A DNA stretch of 51,962 bases from Nodosilinea sp. WJT8-NPBG4 (GCA_019359285.1 JAHHHQ010000076.1:1-51962); one strand, 5' to 3'; counted from the stretch's first letter, positions 1-8,577 are shown. The notes: generated from the sequence alone by a model not told the origin. Numbers and translations are program-made.

Positions 1-65
1 CCAGGCAGCCAATCCTTGATTCGTTCCCATTGGTCATCGCGTAGGGCGTAGCGGCGGGTTGGCAT
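1..65 (-). CDS. IS5-family transposase, N-terminal fragment (truncated by window)
   Basis: The minus strand from an ATG at 65 reads MPTRRYALRDDQWERIKDWL and continues off the edge. The DDQWERI..WLPG pattern is typical of the small N-terminal DUF4096-like domain of IS5/IS427-type DDE transposases. Only 21 codons are visible, so it cannot be told whether the gene is intact. The match rests on a recognised N-terminal signature, not on catalytic residues. Confidence 0.7.
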   Translation of the reverse strand, partial: MPTRRYALRDDQWERIKDWLP

Positions 66-122
66 CAGTATCACAAACCTGAAACTCAACTTCTCCCACC
101 TTACCTAATTGATGACACGCCC
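1..122 (-). mobile_element. End of an IS5-like insertion sequence (cut by window edge)
   Basis: The first 65 bases encode the start of a transposase on the minus strand. They are followed outward by about 55 noncoding bases that end in a sequence reading, on the minus strand, GGGCGTGTCATCAATTAGG. That resembles the terminal inverted repeats of some IS5-group elements, and it abuts a CTAG, the kind of target such elements prefer. The other end lies outside the window, so the boundary near 121-124 is an estimate. Confidence 0.55.
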
Positions 123-222
123 TAGAGCACCGCTAGTTTTAGGTCTCTAGGGGTTCTATGGGATAGCAGCTCAACCCAAACAGTGCAGGTAAAGGCCGTG
201 ACGCATACCTGAGACCTACCAT

Positions 223-2178
223 TTACCAATGGGTCTTTAGCCCTTGCAGCCGCATCACCTCCTGTAGCGATCCCATAGAACCGCTGGGGATCACATAGAC
301 TGGCTCCTTGACAGGCGCGCCAGCTGACACTAACCAGCCTGCGGTTACCCCGGCGGCAGCTCCTACCTGCCACTCGCCGTAGTGGATGCGGGTTGAAGCG
401 CTAGCGATGTGGGTAGCCGCTAGGGTCTTACCACCTATTAACAAATTGTCGACCCCCTGGGGAATCAGACTCTCTAACGGCAGCTGCACAGGCTTGACTC
501 GGGGCTCCTGGGCTGGAGCGGTAACGGCTTCTCCCGAGGGCAGCCAGTTGCGGTAGCGACAGCCGTGGATATCGATCGCATAGTGGGTCAGCCCGACGGT
601 TGTAGAGCTAAAGTCGCGCTGACCAGGGAAATCGTAGCGCAGGTCGTTTTCACGAATCATAAACTCATCCTGACCATGGGCGGCGCGGCCCACAATCCGC
701 CGCCCCTCGCGAAAGTAAGGCACCATGCTGAGGCCCGACAGCGTACCCATAGGGCTATCGGCCCCGTAGAGGTAGGCCAGAGGGTAGTTGGGACCGGACT
801 GGGTTTCAAGCAGCCAGCGGGCAAACATCAGCGCATTTTCTTCGCCAAATTTAAGCGCCGACGTTGATAGGCCCCCCATCCAGTTTTGGTGCTGGCCAGC
901 GGCCTCTAGCTCAGCGGCTTTGAGCAGGAGTGGTGGATCCATCCAGTTCCAGTCGTTGCCTTGGTTCCAGTTGATCATGGAGATGTCGCCCGCGACGGGA
1001 GACCCGACGTAGGGGTTGCCCCGGTTTTGGCTGACGATGCGCCGGTAGTGAAAAACGCTCTTGCCCGCGAAAAACGGAAATCCCTCTAAATTAAACGAGG
1101 CCTGATGTTCATGGATGCCGTAAGTGGGCTGAAGCCGCGCCAGTGCAGCTAGACTGTCGCCCCCGTCATCATGAATGCCAAGGGCAAAGGGGTAGGTAAA
1201 AGCCTGGGTACAGTCGGGGTTGTCAAAGGCGGCGGCGTTGGGCTCCCCTGTGGTCGCCTTTGATTCGGACCCCACCCGATAGGGTACCTTGGCCCAGGCC
1301 ACCAGTTCGCCAGTGTCAGTGGCGTCGATGACAATCATTGACTGGCCGGGGGGCGGCTGTAGCTTGACAGGCACGCGATCAAACTCGGCGGTGGGCGACC
1401 AGCTATACCAGTCGGCCAGCTCTGCCGACAGTCGCCCCAGCGGCCGATAGCCAGGGTCCTTCGGAATGCGCCGTACCCCATATACTGCGGTGATGCGACG
1501 GCCCGTAGCATCAAACTCAGCTCCCTTAAACGCCGTCATCGCAGCCCAGCGGCTCGCGGGGGCGCTGGGGTTAGTGTCGGTTAAAAACTGTTCTGCGGCC
1601 TTGGCACCGGCCTGGGGCGGAAAGCACAGGGTGCCTACCCAACAGCTGTTAATGTCGGCCACCGATCGCGAGCTGCCGCTTGGGCTCCAGGCCGGTAAGT
1701 TGACCACTTGTTGATTAATTAGCTGTCGGAACCGCATCCAGCTAGGAGATAGATTGTTGGCTTGGCGCATGCGCAGCGATTCATCGAGGGCAGAGACGCC
1801 CTGGGAGCTAATCTGCCCCCCTAACCAGGGGGCAACTTCGATCAGACAGGTGGTAGCACCACTGGCCATGGCGTGGCCCGCAGCAGCCACCCCGCCTAGA
1901 GAACCGCCCACCACTACCACCTGACATTCCCAGACCTCTTTAAACTGAGGCATCGGATCGATGCGCGGGCGGCCGTTAAACACGATGGGCTGCGGCACAC
2001 CACTCAGTCGCAGGGCGGGGGTGATATCGCCTCCCGCCCCCGGCGATGGTGCAGGCGACCAACGCGATGCGGTGAGCCCAGCGATCGCCCCAACCCCAAA
2101 CATGATGACGGCTAGCCCTGGTAAATGTCGCCACCGTCGTCTGATTTGCCGCTGAGTCTGCTTGCGATCGCCCTTCAC
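223..2178 (-). CDS. FAD-dependent oxidoreductase, membrane-anchored or exported
   Basis: The 651-residue product starts at a GTG with an AGGATTTAGG ribosome-binding region just upstream. Residues about 20-40 form a hydrophobic N-terminal segment (signal anchor or signal peptide). A dinucleotide-binding beta-alpha-beta motif follows near residues 85-105 (VVVVGGSLGGVAAAG, then an acidic residue in CLIEVAP). A long FAD_oxidored-type body follows, with a second nucleotide-related stretch near the C-terminus (GVDNLLIGGKTLAATHIA), as in PF12831 proteins. The substrate is unknown; relatives are often annotated only as FAD-dependent oxidoreductases. It stands alone, between the IS end and a divergent small gene. 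TAA stop. Confidence 0.85.
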   Translation of the reverse strand: MKGDRKQTQRQIRRRWRHLPGLAVIMFGVGAIAGLTASRWSPAPSPGAGGDITPALRLSGVPQPIVFNGRPRIDPMPQFKEVWECQVVVVGGSLGGVAAAGHAMASGATTCLIEVAPWLGGQISSQGVSALDESLRMRQANNLSPSWMRFRQLINQQVVNLPAWSPSGSSRSVADINSCWVGTLCFPPQAGAKAAEQFLTDTNPSAPASRWAAMTAFKGAEFDATGRRITAVYGVRRIPKDPGYRPLGRLSAELADWYSWSPTAEFDRVPVKLQPPPGQSMIVIDATDTGELVAWAKVPYRVGSESKATTGEPNAAAFDNPDCTQAFTYPFALGIHDDGGDSLAALARLQPTYGIHEHQASFNLEGFPFFAGKSVFHYRRIVSQNRGNPYVGSPVAGDISMINWNQGNDWNWMDPPLLLKAAELEAAGQHQNWMGGLSTSALKFGEENALMFARWLLETQSGPNYPLAYLYGADSPMGTLSGLSMVPYFREGRRIVGRAAHGQDEFMIRENDLRYDFPGQRDFSSTTVGLTHYAIDIHGCRYRNWLPSGEAVTAPAQEPRVKPVQLPLESLIPQGVDNLLIGGKTLAATHIASASTRIHYGEWQVGAAAGVTAGWLVSAGAPVKEPVYVIPSGSMGSLQEVMRLQGLKTHW

Positions 2179-2317
2179 ACCTAAATCCTGGTTAACGCTG
2201 CCAAGGTTTTAGCACACCTTTCCCACCAGCGATCGCCCTTTGGCACGCTCCGTTACAGGGCACTCCAGACCTGGGTGAACCTGATACAGTAGCCACAGAT
2301 CCGCTACGTTCTACCCT

Positions 2318-2734
2318 ATGCCCCCCGATTCGCCCTTTGTCTCCAACTCCGCTGACGGTGCCACCTCTGCTTCAACCTATGGATGGACGGGAACCGCCGA
2401 AGACACCGGGGTGCTGCTGTCGGTAGACGCGGTGCAAAAATACCTCAACCGATCGCGGGCCTCAGTATACCGCTACGCCAACACCGACCCCGACACCCTT
2501 AACCCTCCCTACGACAAAACCAAGCTCAACCCTGAAGTGCGCCGCGACAAAGACGATCCCCTCGAGTTTCGCCCCCAGGAAGTGCGCCGCTTCGCCGAAG
2601 AAGTGCTTGGTCTGCACCCCACCATTCAAGTGCAGCCTCCAGAGGAGACGTTGACCCATGACCTGATGCGGCAGGTGTTGCAGGAACTGCGGGCAATTCG
2701 GCAACTGTTGGAGGAGCGGGGGAGTGGAGGGTAG
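2318..2734 (+). CDS. Small DNA-binding, resolvase-like protein
   Basis: 138 residues. Residues about 33-90 look like a MerR/excisionase-type winged helix: a VDAVQKYLNRSRASVYRYAN helix-turn-helix, then a short wing and the FRPQEVRRFAEE segment. The C-terminus (LTHDLMRQVLQELRAIRQLLEE) should form an amphipathic helix suited to dimerisation. The size and layout match a small cyanobacterial protein often labelled resolvase or DNA-binding, but no serine-recombinase catalytic domain is present, so a regulatory role is likelier. The final codons and TAG lie inside a GGAGTGGAGGGTAGGGG tract of a dispersed repeat family. Divergent from the FAD oxidoreductase. Confidence 0.7.
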   Translation: MPPDSPFVSNSADGATSASTYGWTGTAEDTGVLLSVDAVQKYLNRSRASVYRYANTDPDTLNPPYDKTKLNPEVRRDKDDPLEFRPQEVRRFAEEVLGLHPTIQVQPPEETLTHDLMRQVLQELRAIRQLLEERGSGG

Positions 2735-3058
2735 GGGAGTGGGATATCCGTAATTTCTCGATGCCGTCGGGAATGCTAGATTCAGAATTGGTTTAAACCT
2801 GTGAGCTTGGTTTGGCCAAAGGTTAAGCCTTTGGAGTGATCAATGTCATGGATTGATTGCTATAACCTTGCATATAGTTTCAATGGAACCGTTTTCCATT
2901 CCGAGATCGTCGATACTCTCGTCCAAGATGAGTACACGCCGGTGGTAGCCTCAACCGAGTCTACCTACGAGGGTTGGATATGTGGGACGGTCTGAGCTTT
3001 CTGGCCTTGGCCTCGACCTCAGATTTGTATCCCTTGTTGAGTTCAATTATTTCACTGT
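2735..3058. other. Intergenic stretch without a convincing gene
   Basis: After a purine-rich tract continuing the upstream repeat, both strands lack a credible reading frame. Short inverted repeats are visible (TGGCCAAAGG..CCTTTGG near 2814-2839, and a TGGAA/TTCCA pair near 2883-2901). Their role is not known. Confidence 0.4.
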
Positions 3059-3247
3059 ATGGATTCTGCCAGTCAACCGGATACCCCTGCGGGGGAACCT
3101 CCTAGTCCTTCATCTAACGTGTTGGGCGTTTTAATCGCGGTACTAACCCTAACTCTGCCGTTGTTTGTAGTCGCCCATTTCTCAGCAGCAACAGCAGAAC
3201 TAGAACAACCCTCAACCTTCTCGGTACCAGCTTCGGCCGGGCGGTAG
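3059..3247 (+). CDS. Small single-pass membrane protein, unknown function
   Basis: 62 residues: a proline/serine-rich hydrophilic N-terminus (about 1-18), one strongly hydrophobic segment (about 19-43, containing GVLIAVLTLTLPLFVVAHFS) and a short polar tail. The segment resembles that of short cyanobacterial proteins with an LPLF..AHFS core seen in several genomes (from memory, not searched). No good Shine-Dalgarno is visible, which is usual in cyanobacteria. The gap to the pyrophosphatase holds a fragment resembling dispersed repeats (GGGGCGTTCACGAAGTGTCC). Function unknown. Confidence 0.55.
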   Translation: MDSASQPDTPAGEPPSPSSNVLGVLIAVLTLTLPLFVVAHFSAATAELEQPSTFSVPASAGR

Positions 3248-3502
3248 GGCAATGCCCAAGACATAGTTAGGGCGCACTGTAGGGGCGTTCACGAAGTGTC
3301 CACAAGGGGGAATCGCCCTCTCTAAAGCCGCTGATTTGTTTGGGTCGGTGGGCTAAACCATGCGGAAAAGGGGCCGCTGCCCCGTAAAATACTATGTCGG
3401 AAGGGCATTTGTGGAAGCCTGGCGACCGTATTTAGCAGTGCGCTGGGGGAGCTTGAGCCTTCTGCCCTGTACATTCAGCTTTTTATTGATTGGAGTAGTG
3501 TT

Positions 3503-4012
3503 GTGGACCTATCTCGTATTCCAGCTCAGCCTGAGCCTGGACTAATCAACGTGCTGGTGGAGATTACCGGCGGCAGCAAAAACAAGTACGAGTTTGACAA
3601 AGACTTAAACGCGTTTATTTTAGACCGGGTACTGTTTTCGTCGGTGAAATATCCCTACGACTACGGCTTTGTGCCCAACACCCTGGCTGACGATGGCGAT
3701 CCCCTCGACGGTATGGTGCTGATGGATGAGCCCACCTTCCCCGGCTGTGTGATTGCGGCACGGCCCATTGGCATGCTGGAGATGATCGACGGCGGCGATC
3801 GCGACGAGAAAATTCTCTGCGTGCCCGCCGCTGACCCCCGCTACACCAGCGTCAAATCGCTGGACGATGTGGCCCCCCACCGCCTCGACGAGATCGCTGA
3901 GTTCTTCCGCTCCTACAAAAATTTGGAGAAGAAGGTGACTGAAATTCTCGGCTGGCAGAACGTCGATAAGGTCGCAGCCCTGGTAGAGCAGTGTATCGCA
4001 GCGGCGAAGTAA
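3503..4012 (+). CDS. ppa: Soluble inorganic pyrophosphatase (family I)
   Basis: Hydrolyses cytoplasmic pyrophosphate to phosphate, pulling biosynthetic reactions forward. 169 residues, the normal size of bacterial family I enzymes. Visible hallmarks: EITGGSKNKYEFDKD (Lys and Glu near the active site), YPYDYGFVPNT, and the signature DGDPLDGMVL with the three metal-binding aspartates. The start is a GTG at 3503 with TGGAG 8 bases upstream, and the protein begins MDLSRIPAQPEPG as in homologues. It faces petF, and the two share a bidirectional terminator. Confidence 0.97.
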   Translation: MDLSRIPAQPEPGLINVLVEITGGSKNKYEFDKDLNAFILDRVLFSSVKYPYDYGFVPNTLADDGDPLDGMVLMDEPTFPGCVIAARPIGMLEMIDGGDRDEKILCVPAADPRYTSVKSLDDVAPHRLDEIAEFFRSYKNLEKKVTEILGWQNVDKVAALVEQCIAAAK

Positions 4013-4044
4013 CCCCTCTGGTGCGCGCTTAAAGCACTAGCTAC

Positions 4045-4082
4045 AAAAAAAGGATGCTTCGTCGACGAAGCATCCTTTTTTT
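4045..4082. terminator. Bidirectional intrinsic terminator between ppa and petF
   Basis: A perfect palindrome (AGGATGCTTCGTC followed directly by its complement, 4051-4076) is flanked by an A-run on the left and a T-run on the right. It can therefore end transcription from both convergent genes. The four central bases would form the loop. Confidence 0.9.
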
Positions 4083-4138
4083 ATCAGAAAACCCGTTCGG
4101 AGACCTGGCCCCGCTGCGCGAGACCAGGCGCTTTAGAC

Positions 4139-4438
4139 CTAGTAGAGTTCTTCTTCTTGGTGGGTCAAGATGGTGCAGTCGGAGGTGGGGTAGGCAACGC
4201 AGGTCAACACGTACCCAGCGCCGATCTGGTCATCATCTAGGAAGGACTGATCGGATTGATCAACGGTGCCAGCGGTGATTTTGCCAGCACAGGTGGAGCA
4301 AGCCCCGGCCCGGCAGGAGTAGGGCAGGTCTAGACCCTGCTCTTCAGCAGCGTCAAGAATGTAAGTATCGTCATCGACATCGATGGTTTGGTTGAGCCCT
4401 TCAGCCTCGTTAATGAGCGTAACCTTGAAGGTTGCCAT
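4139..4438 (-). CDS. petF: Plant-type [2Fe-2S] ferredoxin
   Basis: Soluble electron carrier that takes electrons from photosystem I and hands them to FNR, sulfite reductase and other enzymes. 99 residues, the standard length. The cluster ligands are Cys42, Cys47, Cys50 and Cys80 in the canonical C-X4-C-X2-C-X29-C spacing (SCRAGACSTC ... VLTC). The acidic surface and the C-terminal EEELY are typical of the main photosynthetic ferredoxin. A ferredoxin-dependent sulfite reductase lies elsewhere in this window and is a plausible client. TAG stop. Monocistronic by position. Confidence 0.97.
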   Translation of the reverse strand: MATFKVTLINEAEGLNQTIDVDDDTYILDAAEEQGLDLPYSCRAGACSTCAGKITAGTVDQSDQSFLDDDQIGAGYVLTCVAYPTSDCTILTHQEEELY

Positions 4439-4759
4439 GGTGCTATCCTCTCGTCAAATACAGATTGCAGATCGATCTTTAAGCTACAGAACACCCTTCG
4501 GATAAGGTTTCCAGGATTTGCCCTGAGCAGACCTAACACAACTTTGATACTACGGGAAAACCTGAAGCCTGTCTTGCCTTTTTCGCTCCTGGTTGAACGG
4601 GATTCGTAATCAAACCGATTGGTAATGGGTTGATTTGCTTATACCCTGTTAGGATCCCAAACGTCAGACAGTGACGATCGCCCGAGCAAACGGGCACAGC
4701 TTTTCTAAATAACTGTTCACAAAAAGAAGGGCAACCCAAGGATTGGGCTAGCCCTAGCA
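4439..4759. other. Upstream region of petF
   Basis: No credible gene on either strand. It must hold the petF promoter and leader (minus strand), but no -10/-35 pair is clear enough to mark. Confidence 0.4.
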
Positions 4760-4903
4760 GAAGTAGTCTGTCAAGCCAAGGACGACTGGTTAGTAGGGGT
4801 TCAGGGTTCAAGGTCTTAGGCGCATGATCTGCCCTAAACCGTACACCTTAAACCCTGAACCCAATTCCTCAGAGCCCGTCACAATCCCTTTAGCCAAACC
4901 CTA
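4760..4903. repeat. Dispersed imperfect palindrome (MITE-like), copy 1
   Basis: The core arms GGGTTCAGGGTT (4797-4808) and AACCCTGAACCC (4851-4862) are perfect inverted repeats. The outer right arm, read on the minus strand, starts TTAGGGTTTGGCTAAAGGG and supplies the TAG stop of the neighbouring 54-residue gene. Related copies sit at 6641-6772, 11281-11408 and 51770-51845. Confidence 0.6.
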
Positions 4904-5065
4904 AGCCTTGCGGCTATTGTCAGACAGTTGCAGGTTGAACTCGGCCTGGGTCAGCAGGGCTGCGACCTGGCAGGCCGCATCGGGCGACAGGGCCGGCTGA
5001 CTCTCGGTGACAAAGTCGAGGTAACCATTAAAGGTGCGCATGATGATTTGCTTATTTTGCAGCAT
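4901..5065 (-). CDS. 54-residue protein, unknown function
   Basis: A short minus-strand gene with an unusually good ribosome-binding site (TTAAGGAGATCAACT directly before ATG at 5065). The protein starts MLQNKQIIMRTFNGYLDFV and ends LTQAEFNLQLSDNSRKA. It looks soluble and mostly helical, with a single Cys at position 32 and no membrane segment. Codon choice resembles the neighbours. It is divergent from the photolyase gene with 122 bp between starts. Its stop codon TAG lies at the edge of a dispersed palindrome. I do not recognise a family; DNA binding or a photosynthesis accessory role would be speculation. Confidence 0.65.
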   Translation of the reverse strand: MLQNKQIIMRTFNGYLDFVTESQPALSPDAACQVAALLTQAEFNLQLSDNSRKA

Positions 5066-5187
5066 AGTTGATCTCCTTAAGGTGAGCCGCCTACCAATGG
5101 GTGCTGCCCCATGATAAAAGCTGTCTAACCCGAGCAGCCAATGTCGTTATACTGAATCGGTTTGCTGAGCAAGGGTGAGCTGCATCT

Positions 5188-6642
5188 ATGGCCGATTTAC
5201 TGTTGTTTTGGCACCGCCGTGATCTGCGCTTGGGGGACAATGTGGGGCTGACAGCGGCGCGCGATCGCACCCCCCAGGTGGTCGGTGTATTTTGCCTCGA
5301 CCCCGGCATTCTCAACAACGGTGATGTGGCCCCAGCGCGGGTAGCCTACATGATCGGCTGTCTAGAGAAGTTGCAGGATAGCTATGCCCAAGCCGGCGGC
5401 CAGCTGCTCATTCTCCAGGGCGATCCCCGCCAACAGATTCCGGCTCTGGCCAAGGCATTAGCAGTAGACGCGATCCACTGGAACCGCGATGTAGAGCCCT
5501 ACTCGCGCCAGCGCGATACGGCGGTGGTCGAGGCCCTTAAAGAAGCAGGCATTGAGTTTCGCACCACCTTTTGGGATCAGCTGCTGCACGAACCTGGAGA
5601 CGTGCGGACTGGCTCAGGCGCACCCTACACGGTTTACACCCCCTTCTGGCGCAACTGGGTAAAGCGCTCTAAGGCAGCGCCCCTACCGGCACCTGAGGGG
5701 CTGCAACCCCTCAGTGCCCAGCAAGTCTATGTCGCCAAGCAAGCGGGCTGTATTGAGCTGCCCAGCGCGGCGGATTTAGGCTTTACCTGGGAGAACGGCT
5801 TTCCCGTTGAGCCGGGGGAGCAGGGTGCCCTGGAGCGGCTGGAGGAGTTTTGCGATGGCGATTCCCGTAGGGATCGCTTCGCGAATCGCGCCATCGACAG
5901 CTACGACGAGCAGCGCAACTTTCCGTTTGTAGATGGCACCTCGCGGCTCAGCGCAGCGCTGAAGTTTGGGGCCGTGGGCATTCGCACGGTGTGGGCCGCC
6001 ACCGAGGCCGCCTACCAACAAACCCGCAGCGACGAAACCCGTGGCGGTGTGCAAACCTGGCAGCAGGAGCTAGCCTGGCGCGAGTTTTACCAGCACGTGA
6101 TGTATTTCTTCCCGGAGCTGGCCCAGGGGCCTTACCGCACCCCGTTGAAAGACTTTCCCTGGGTGAACGACGAGGCGCAGTTTGCTGCCTGGTGTGAGGG
6201 GCGCACCGGCTACCCAATTGTCGATGCCGCCATGCGCCAGCTCAACGAAATGGGCTGGATGCACAACCGCTGCCGCATGATTGTGGCCAGCTTTCTCACC
6301 AAAGACCTAATTGTCAATTGGCAGTGGGGCGAGAAATACTTTATGCAGCATTTGGTGGATGGTGACCTGTCATCCAACAACGGCGGCTGGCAGTGGAGCG
6401 CTTCTAGCGGAATGGATCCCAAACCGCTGCGGATTTTCAACCCCGCTAGCCAGGCCCAAAAGTTTGACGCCGAGGCAGAGTACATTCGACAGTGGGTGCC
6501 GGAGCTGCGATCGCTAGATACCGAGCTGCTAGTGACAGGAAAGATTGCGGAGCGCGATCGCGGCGACTACCCCGCCCCCATCGTCGATCACAAAATTCAG
6601 CAGGCGCTGTTTAAAGATAAGTACAAAGCTCAGAGGGCTTAG
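5188..6642 (+). CDS. phrA: Deoxyribodipyrimidine photolyase (class I CPD, probably 8-HDF type)
   Basis: Light-driven repair of cyclobutane pyrimidine dimers using FADH- plus an antenna chromophore. 484 residues. The N-terminal Rossmann antenna domain begins LLLFWHRRDLRLGDN. The FAD domain carries TSRLSAALKFGAVGIR, WQQELAWREFYQHVM, the MGWMHNRCRMIVASFLTKDL stretch and SSNNGGWQWSASSGMDPKP.RIFNP, all diagnostic. Overall similarity is to the Synechococcus (Anacystis) deazaflavin enzyme, so 8-HDF as antenna is inferred. Residues 224-233 are an in-frame insertion made by a mobile palindromic repeat (separate entry), placed just before RAIDSYDEQRNFP. All expected core motifs are otherwise intact, so the gene is probably functional. 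The TAG stop lies at the start of a dispersed repeat. Confidence 0.95.
   Translation: MADLLLFWHRRDLRLGDNVGLTAARDRTPQVVGVFCLDPGILNNGDVAPARVAYMIGCLEKLQDSYAQAGGQLLILQGDPRQQIPALAKALAVDAIHWNRDVEPYSRQRDTAVVEALKEAGIEFRTTFWDQLLHEPGDVRTGSGAPYTVYTPFWRNWVKRSKAAPLPAPEGLQPLSAQQVYVAKQAGCIELPSAADLGFTWENGFPVEPGEQGALERLEEFCDGDSRRDRFANRAIDSYDEQRNFPFVDGTSRLSAALKFGAVGIRTVWAATEAAYQQTRSDETRGGVQTWQQELAWREFYQHVMYFFPELAQGPYRTPLKDFPWVNDEAQFAAWCEGRTGYPIVDAAMRQLNEMGWMHNRCRMIVASFLTKDLIVNWQWGEKYFMQHLVDGDLSSNNGGWQWSASSGMDPKPLRIFNPASQAQKFDAEAEYIRQWVPELRSLDTELLVTGKIAERDRGDYPAPIVDHKIQQALFKDKYKAQRA
5857..5889. repeat. Small dispersed palindromic repeat inserted in the photolyase gene
   Basis: Nested inverted repeats: outer arms GCGATTC (5858-5864) and GAATCGC (5883-5889), inner TCCCGTAGGGA. 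This motif type belongs to the very short mobile repeats known from cyanobacterial genomes. Removing 30 bases (5857-5886) restores the continuous FCDRAIDSYD sequence of other photolyases, so the copy is an exact in-frame ten-codon insertion. Confidence 0.8.
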
Positions 6643-6772
6643 TACATGACCAAGTTGATGGTGACAGGAGCCCCTAGGGTTCAGGGCTTGAGGTGTACGG
6701 TTCAAGAAAGGCCGTAGACCGTACACCTTAAACCCCACTCACTTGTCATCTTTAGCTTGGCAGTCTACTAAC
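6641..6772. repeat. Dispersed imperfect palindrome (MITE-like), copy 2
   Basis: The left end TTAGTACATGACCAAG begins inside the photolyase stop codon (GCT TAG TAC). The right end, on the minus strand, reads TTAGTAGACTGCCAAGCT. The central arms AGGTGTACGGT (6691-6701) and ACCGTACACCT (6718-6728) are a perfect inverted repeat. The layout parallels the copy at 11281-11408. Confidence 0.65.
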
Positions 6773-6800
6773 TACAAAAGCTTTAGACCTTGAGCACGAC

Positions 6801-8447
6801 CTACCGTCGCCGTCGCGGTCGCACAATGCTAAACAGCAGCCACAGCCCAAAGAAACTAGCCGCCGCAAACAAGATGATGCTCAAGATCTGCCCCTGGGAT
6901 GTCTGCTGCCCCGTTGACACGATCGCCGCCCCAATGATTAGCGCCGCCACCACGGTGCTAAAGGCATGGCGGTTAGAAGATTCATCCAGGCTGCGGCGCA
7001 GGTCATCTACCCCCTGGATGCTGAGGCTAAACTTAAGCTGCTCTGAACTGAGGCGATCGAGCAAAAAGCCCAGCTGGCGCGGCGAACTCAGCGACAGGTT
7101 ACGAAACTCTAACCCCGTGCGCAGCAGCGCCAGCAGAGGGTCATCCCCTACCATCTGCTGACGAAACAGATCAGCCATCAGCGGGCGCACCTCCTCGAGT
7201 AGGTTAACGCCGGGGTTAAACTGCCGGGTCGCCCCCTCTAGGTTGGCGAGGGATTTGGTGAACAACCCCACGTTGGCAGGCCAGCGCAGGTTGTTGCGAA
7301 TGCCCGCCGCCAAGATTTCGCCAAAAATTTCGGCGGTGTTGATCTGCTCTAAGCTGAGACCGTAGTAGCGGCCTAGCAGACGGGTATAGTCGCTCTCTAG
7401 ACGAGCTAGGTTGACGGGTTTGAGGGGTTCAGCCAGCTGTAGGGTGAGCTGGCAGCAGCGCTGGGCGTCGCAGTTGGCAATCGCCAGCACCATCTCGGTC
7501 ATGGTATTGCGGGTGCGGGGATCCATATGGCCCATCATGCCGCAGTCGAGTAGGGCCAGGCGACCATCTGCCAAGTAAAAAATGTTGCCGGGGTGGGGAT
7601 CGGCGTGGAAAAACCCGTCCACAAAATACTGTTTGAGGAAGACCCGAAACAGCAGCGTAGTGGCGGCCGCTCGTAGGCCAACAACATCACTGTGGGCATC
7701 TTCCACCAGTAAATCGGCCTTGAGCAGAGGAGTGCCCTCCAACCACTCCATGGTCATAATTTTTGTATTGGTCAGATCCCAATAGATCTGCGGCACGATT
7801 AGCTGACTGGCGTCGTACCAATCGCTTTTAGACAGGTTGCGCCGCAGCTGGTCGGTGTAGCCCGCCTCCGTAGTGAAGTCGAGTTCAGCATTGATAGCAT
7901 CGGCAAACTCTTCGGCCAAATCCACTACGTTGTAGCGCTGGCCAAACTGGGTGACTGACACCAGCTTGGCCACATCGCGAATCAGGGTCATGTCGCGCTC
8001 GACCTGGCGCTCGATGCCGGGGCGCTGTACCTTCACAGCGACCTGCCGACCATCTTTGAGCACCGCTTTGTGAGTTTGAGCTATGGAACCGGCAGCGATC
8101 GCTTGATAGTCCAGCCGTTCAAACAGCTCCTCGGGGGGTTTACCCAGGTGCTGGCGAATGTAAGCCTCGATCTCCTTGGGGTCTACCGGGGGTACAGTGG
8201 TTTGTAGGCTGCTGAGCTCCTCAATATAGGCCGGGGGCATGAGGTCGGGGCGAGTGCTCAACAACTGTCCCAGCTTGACGTAGACCGGCCCCAGGTCTGT
8301 CAGAATGTTGCGCAGCACCGCCGGGGGCGGAATTTCGGGCTCATCGGCTTTGCCGCCTACCAACAGCCGCCGCATGTAGTCCCAGCCGTTGCCGAGCACC
8401 ACTTCAATAATTTCTTTTTGCCGAGCCAGACGAGACGATGAAACCAT
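6801..8447 (-). CDS. ABC1/AarF/UbiB-family atypical protein kinase-like protein
   Basis: 548 residues. Hallmarks of the ABC1 family: the KxGQ-type helix (GPVYVKLGQLLSTRPDLMPP, about 50-70), the alanine-rich loop (IAAGSIAQTHKA) followed by the ATP-binding lysine in VAVKVQRP, then FHADPHPGNIFYL and ALLDCGMMG for catalytic and metal-binding residues. Two hydrophobic segments at the C-terminus (about 490-540) followed by RPRRRR suggest membrane anchoring. Family members support quinone or prenyl-lipid metabolism; in cyanobacteria and plastids they act at thylakoids or plastoglobules (established for relatives, inferred here). Its start lies about 130 bp from the divergent cobalamin riboswitch. 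TAG stop. Confidence 0.93.
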   Translation of the reverse strand: MVSSSRLARQKEIIEVVLGNGWDYMRRLLVGGKADEPEIPPPAVLRNILTDLGPVYVKLGQLLSTRPDLMPPAYIEELSSLQTTVPPVDPKEIEAYIRQHLGKPPEELFERLDYQAIAAGSIAQTHKAVLKDGRQVAVKVQRPGIERQVERDMTLIRDVAKLVSVTQFGQRYNVVDLAEEFADAINAELDFTTEAGYTDQLRRNLSKSDWYDASQLIVPQIYWDLTNTKIMTMEWLEGTPLLKADLLVEDAHSDVVGLRAAATTLLFRVFLKQYFVDGFFHADPHPGNIFYLADGRLALLDCGMMGHMDPRTRNTMTEMVLAIANCDAQRCCQLTLQLAEPLKPVNLARLESDYTRLLGRYYGLSLEQINTAEIFGEILAAGIRNNLRWPANVGLFTKSLANLEGATRQFNPGVNLLEEVRPLMADLFRQQMVGDDPLLALLRTGLEFRNLSLSSPRQLGFLLDRLSSEQLKFSLSIQGVDDLRRSLDESSNRHAFSTVVAALIIGAAIVSTGQQTSQGQILSIILFAAASFFGLWLLFSIVRPRRRR

Positions 8448-8577
8448 TGGGGGCAGAGGTAGATTTTGCTCGATGCTAGCGCACCCAGGGCAGGGCGTTG
8501 TCTACCGTGTGGTGCGCCAGGTGACTATTGATAAACCAGCGGCAGGGCCGGATTCACCCGGTGCTATGATGCTTGGG

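Noticed and set aside
3360..3545. 61-codon plus-strand frame overlapping the start of ppa
   Set aside because: It overlaps the ppa start, lacks its own ribosome-binding site and shows no family resemblance; it probably only covers the ppa leader.
4533..4811. 92-codon minus-strand frame upstream of petF
   Set aside because: Lacks protein character and lies in the petF promoter region and a dispersed repeat.
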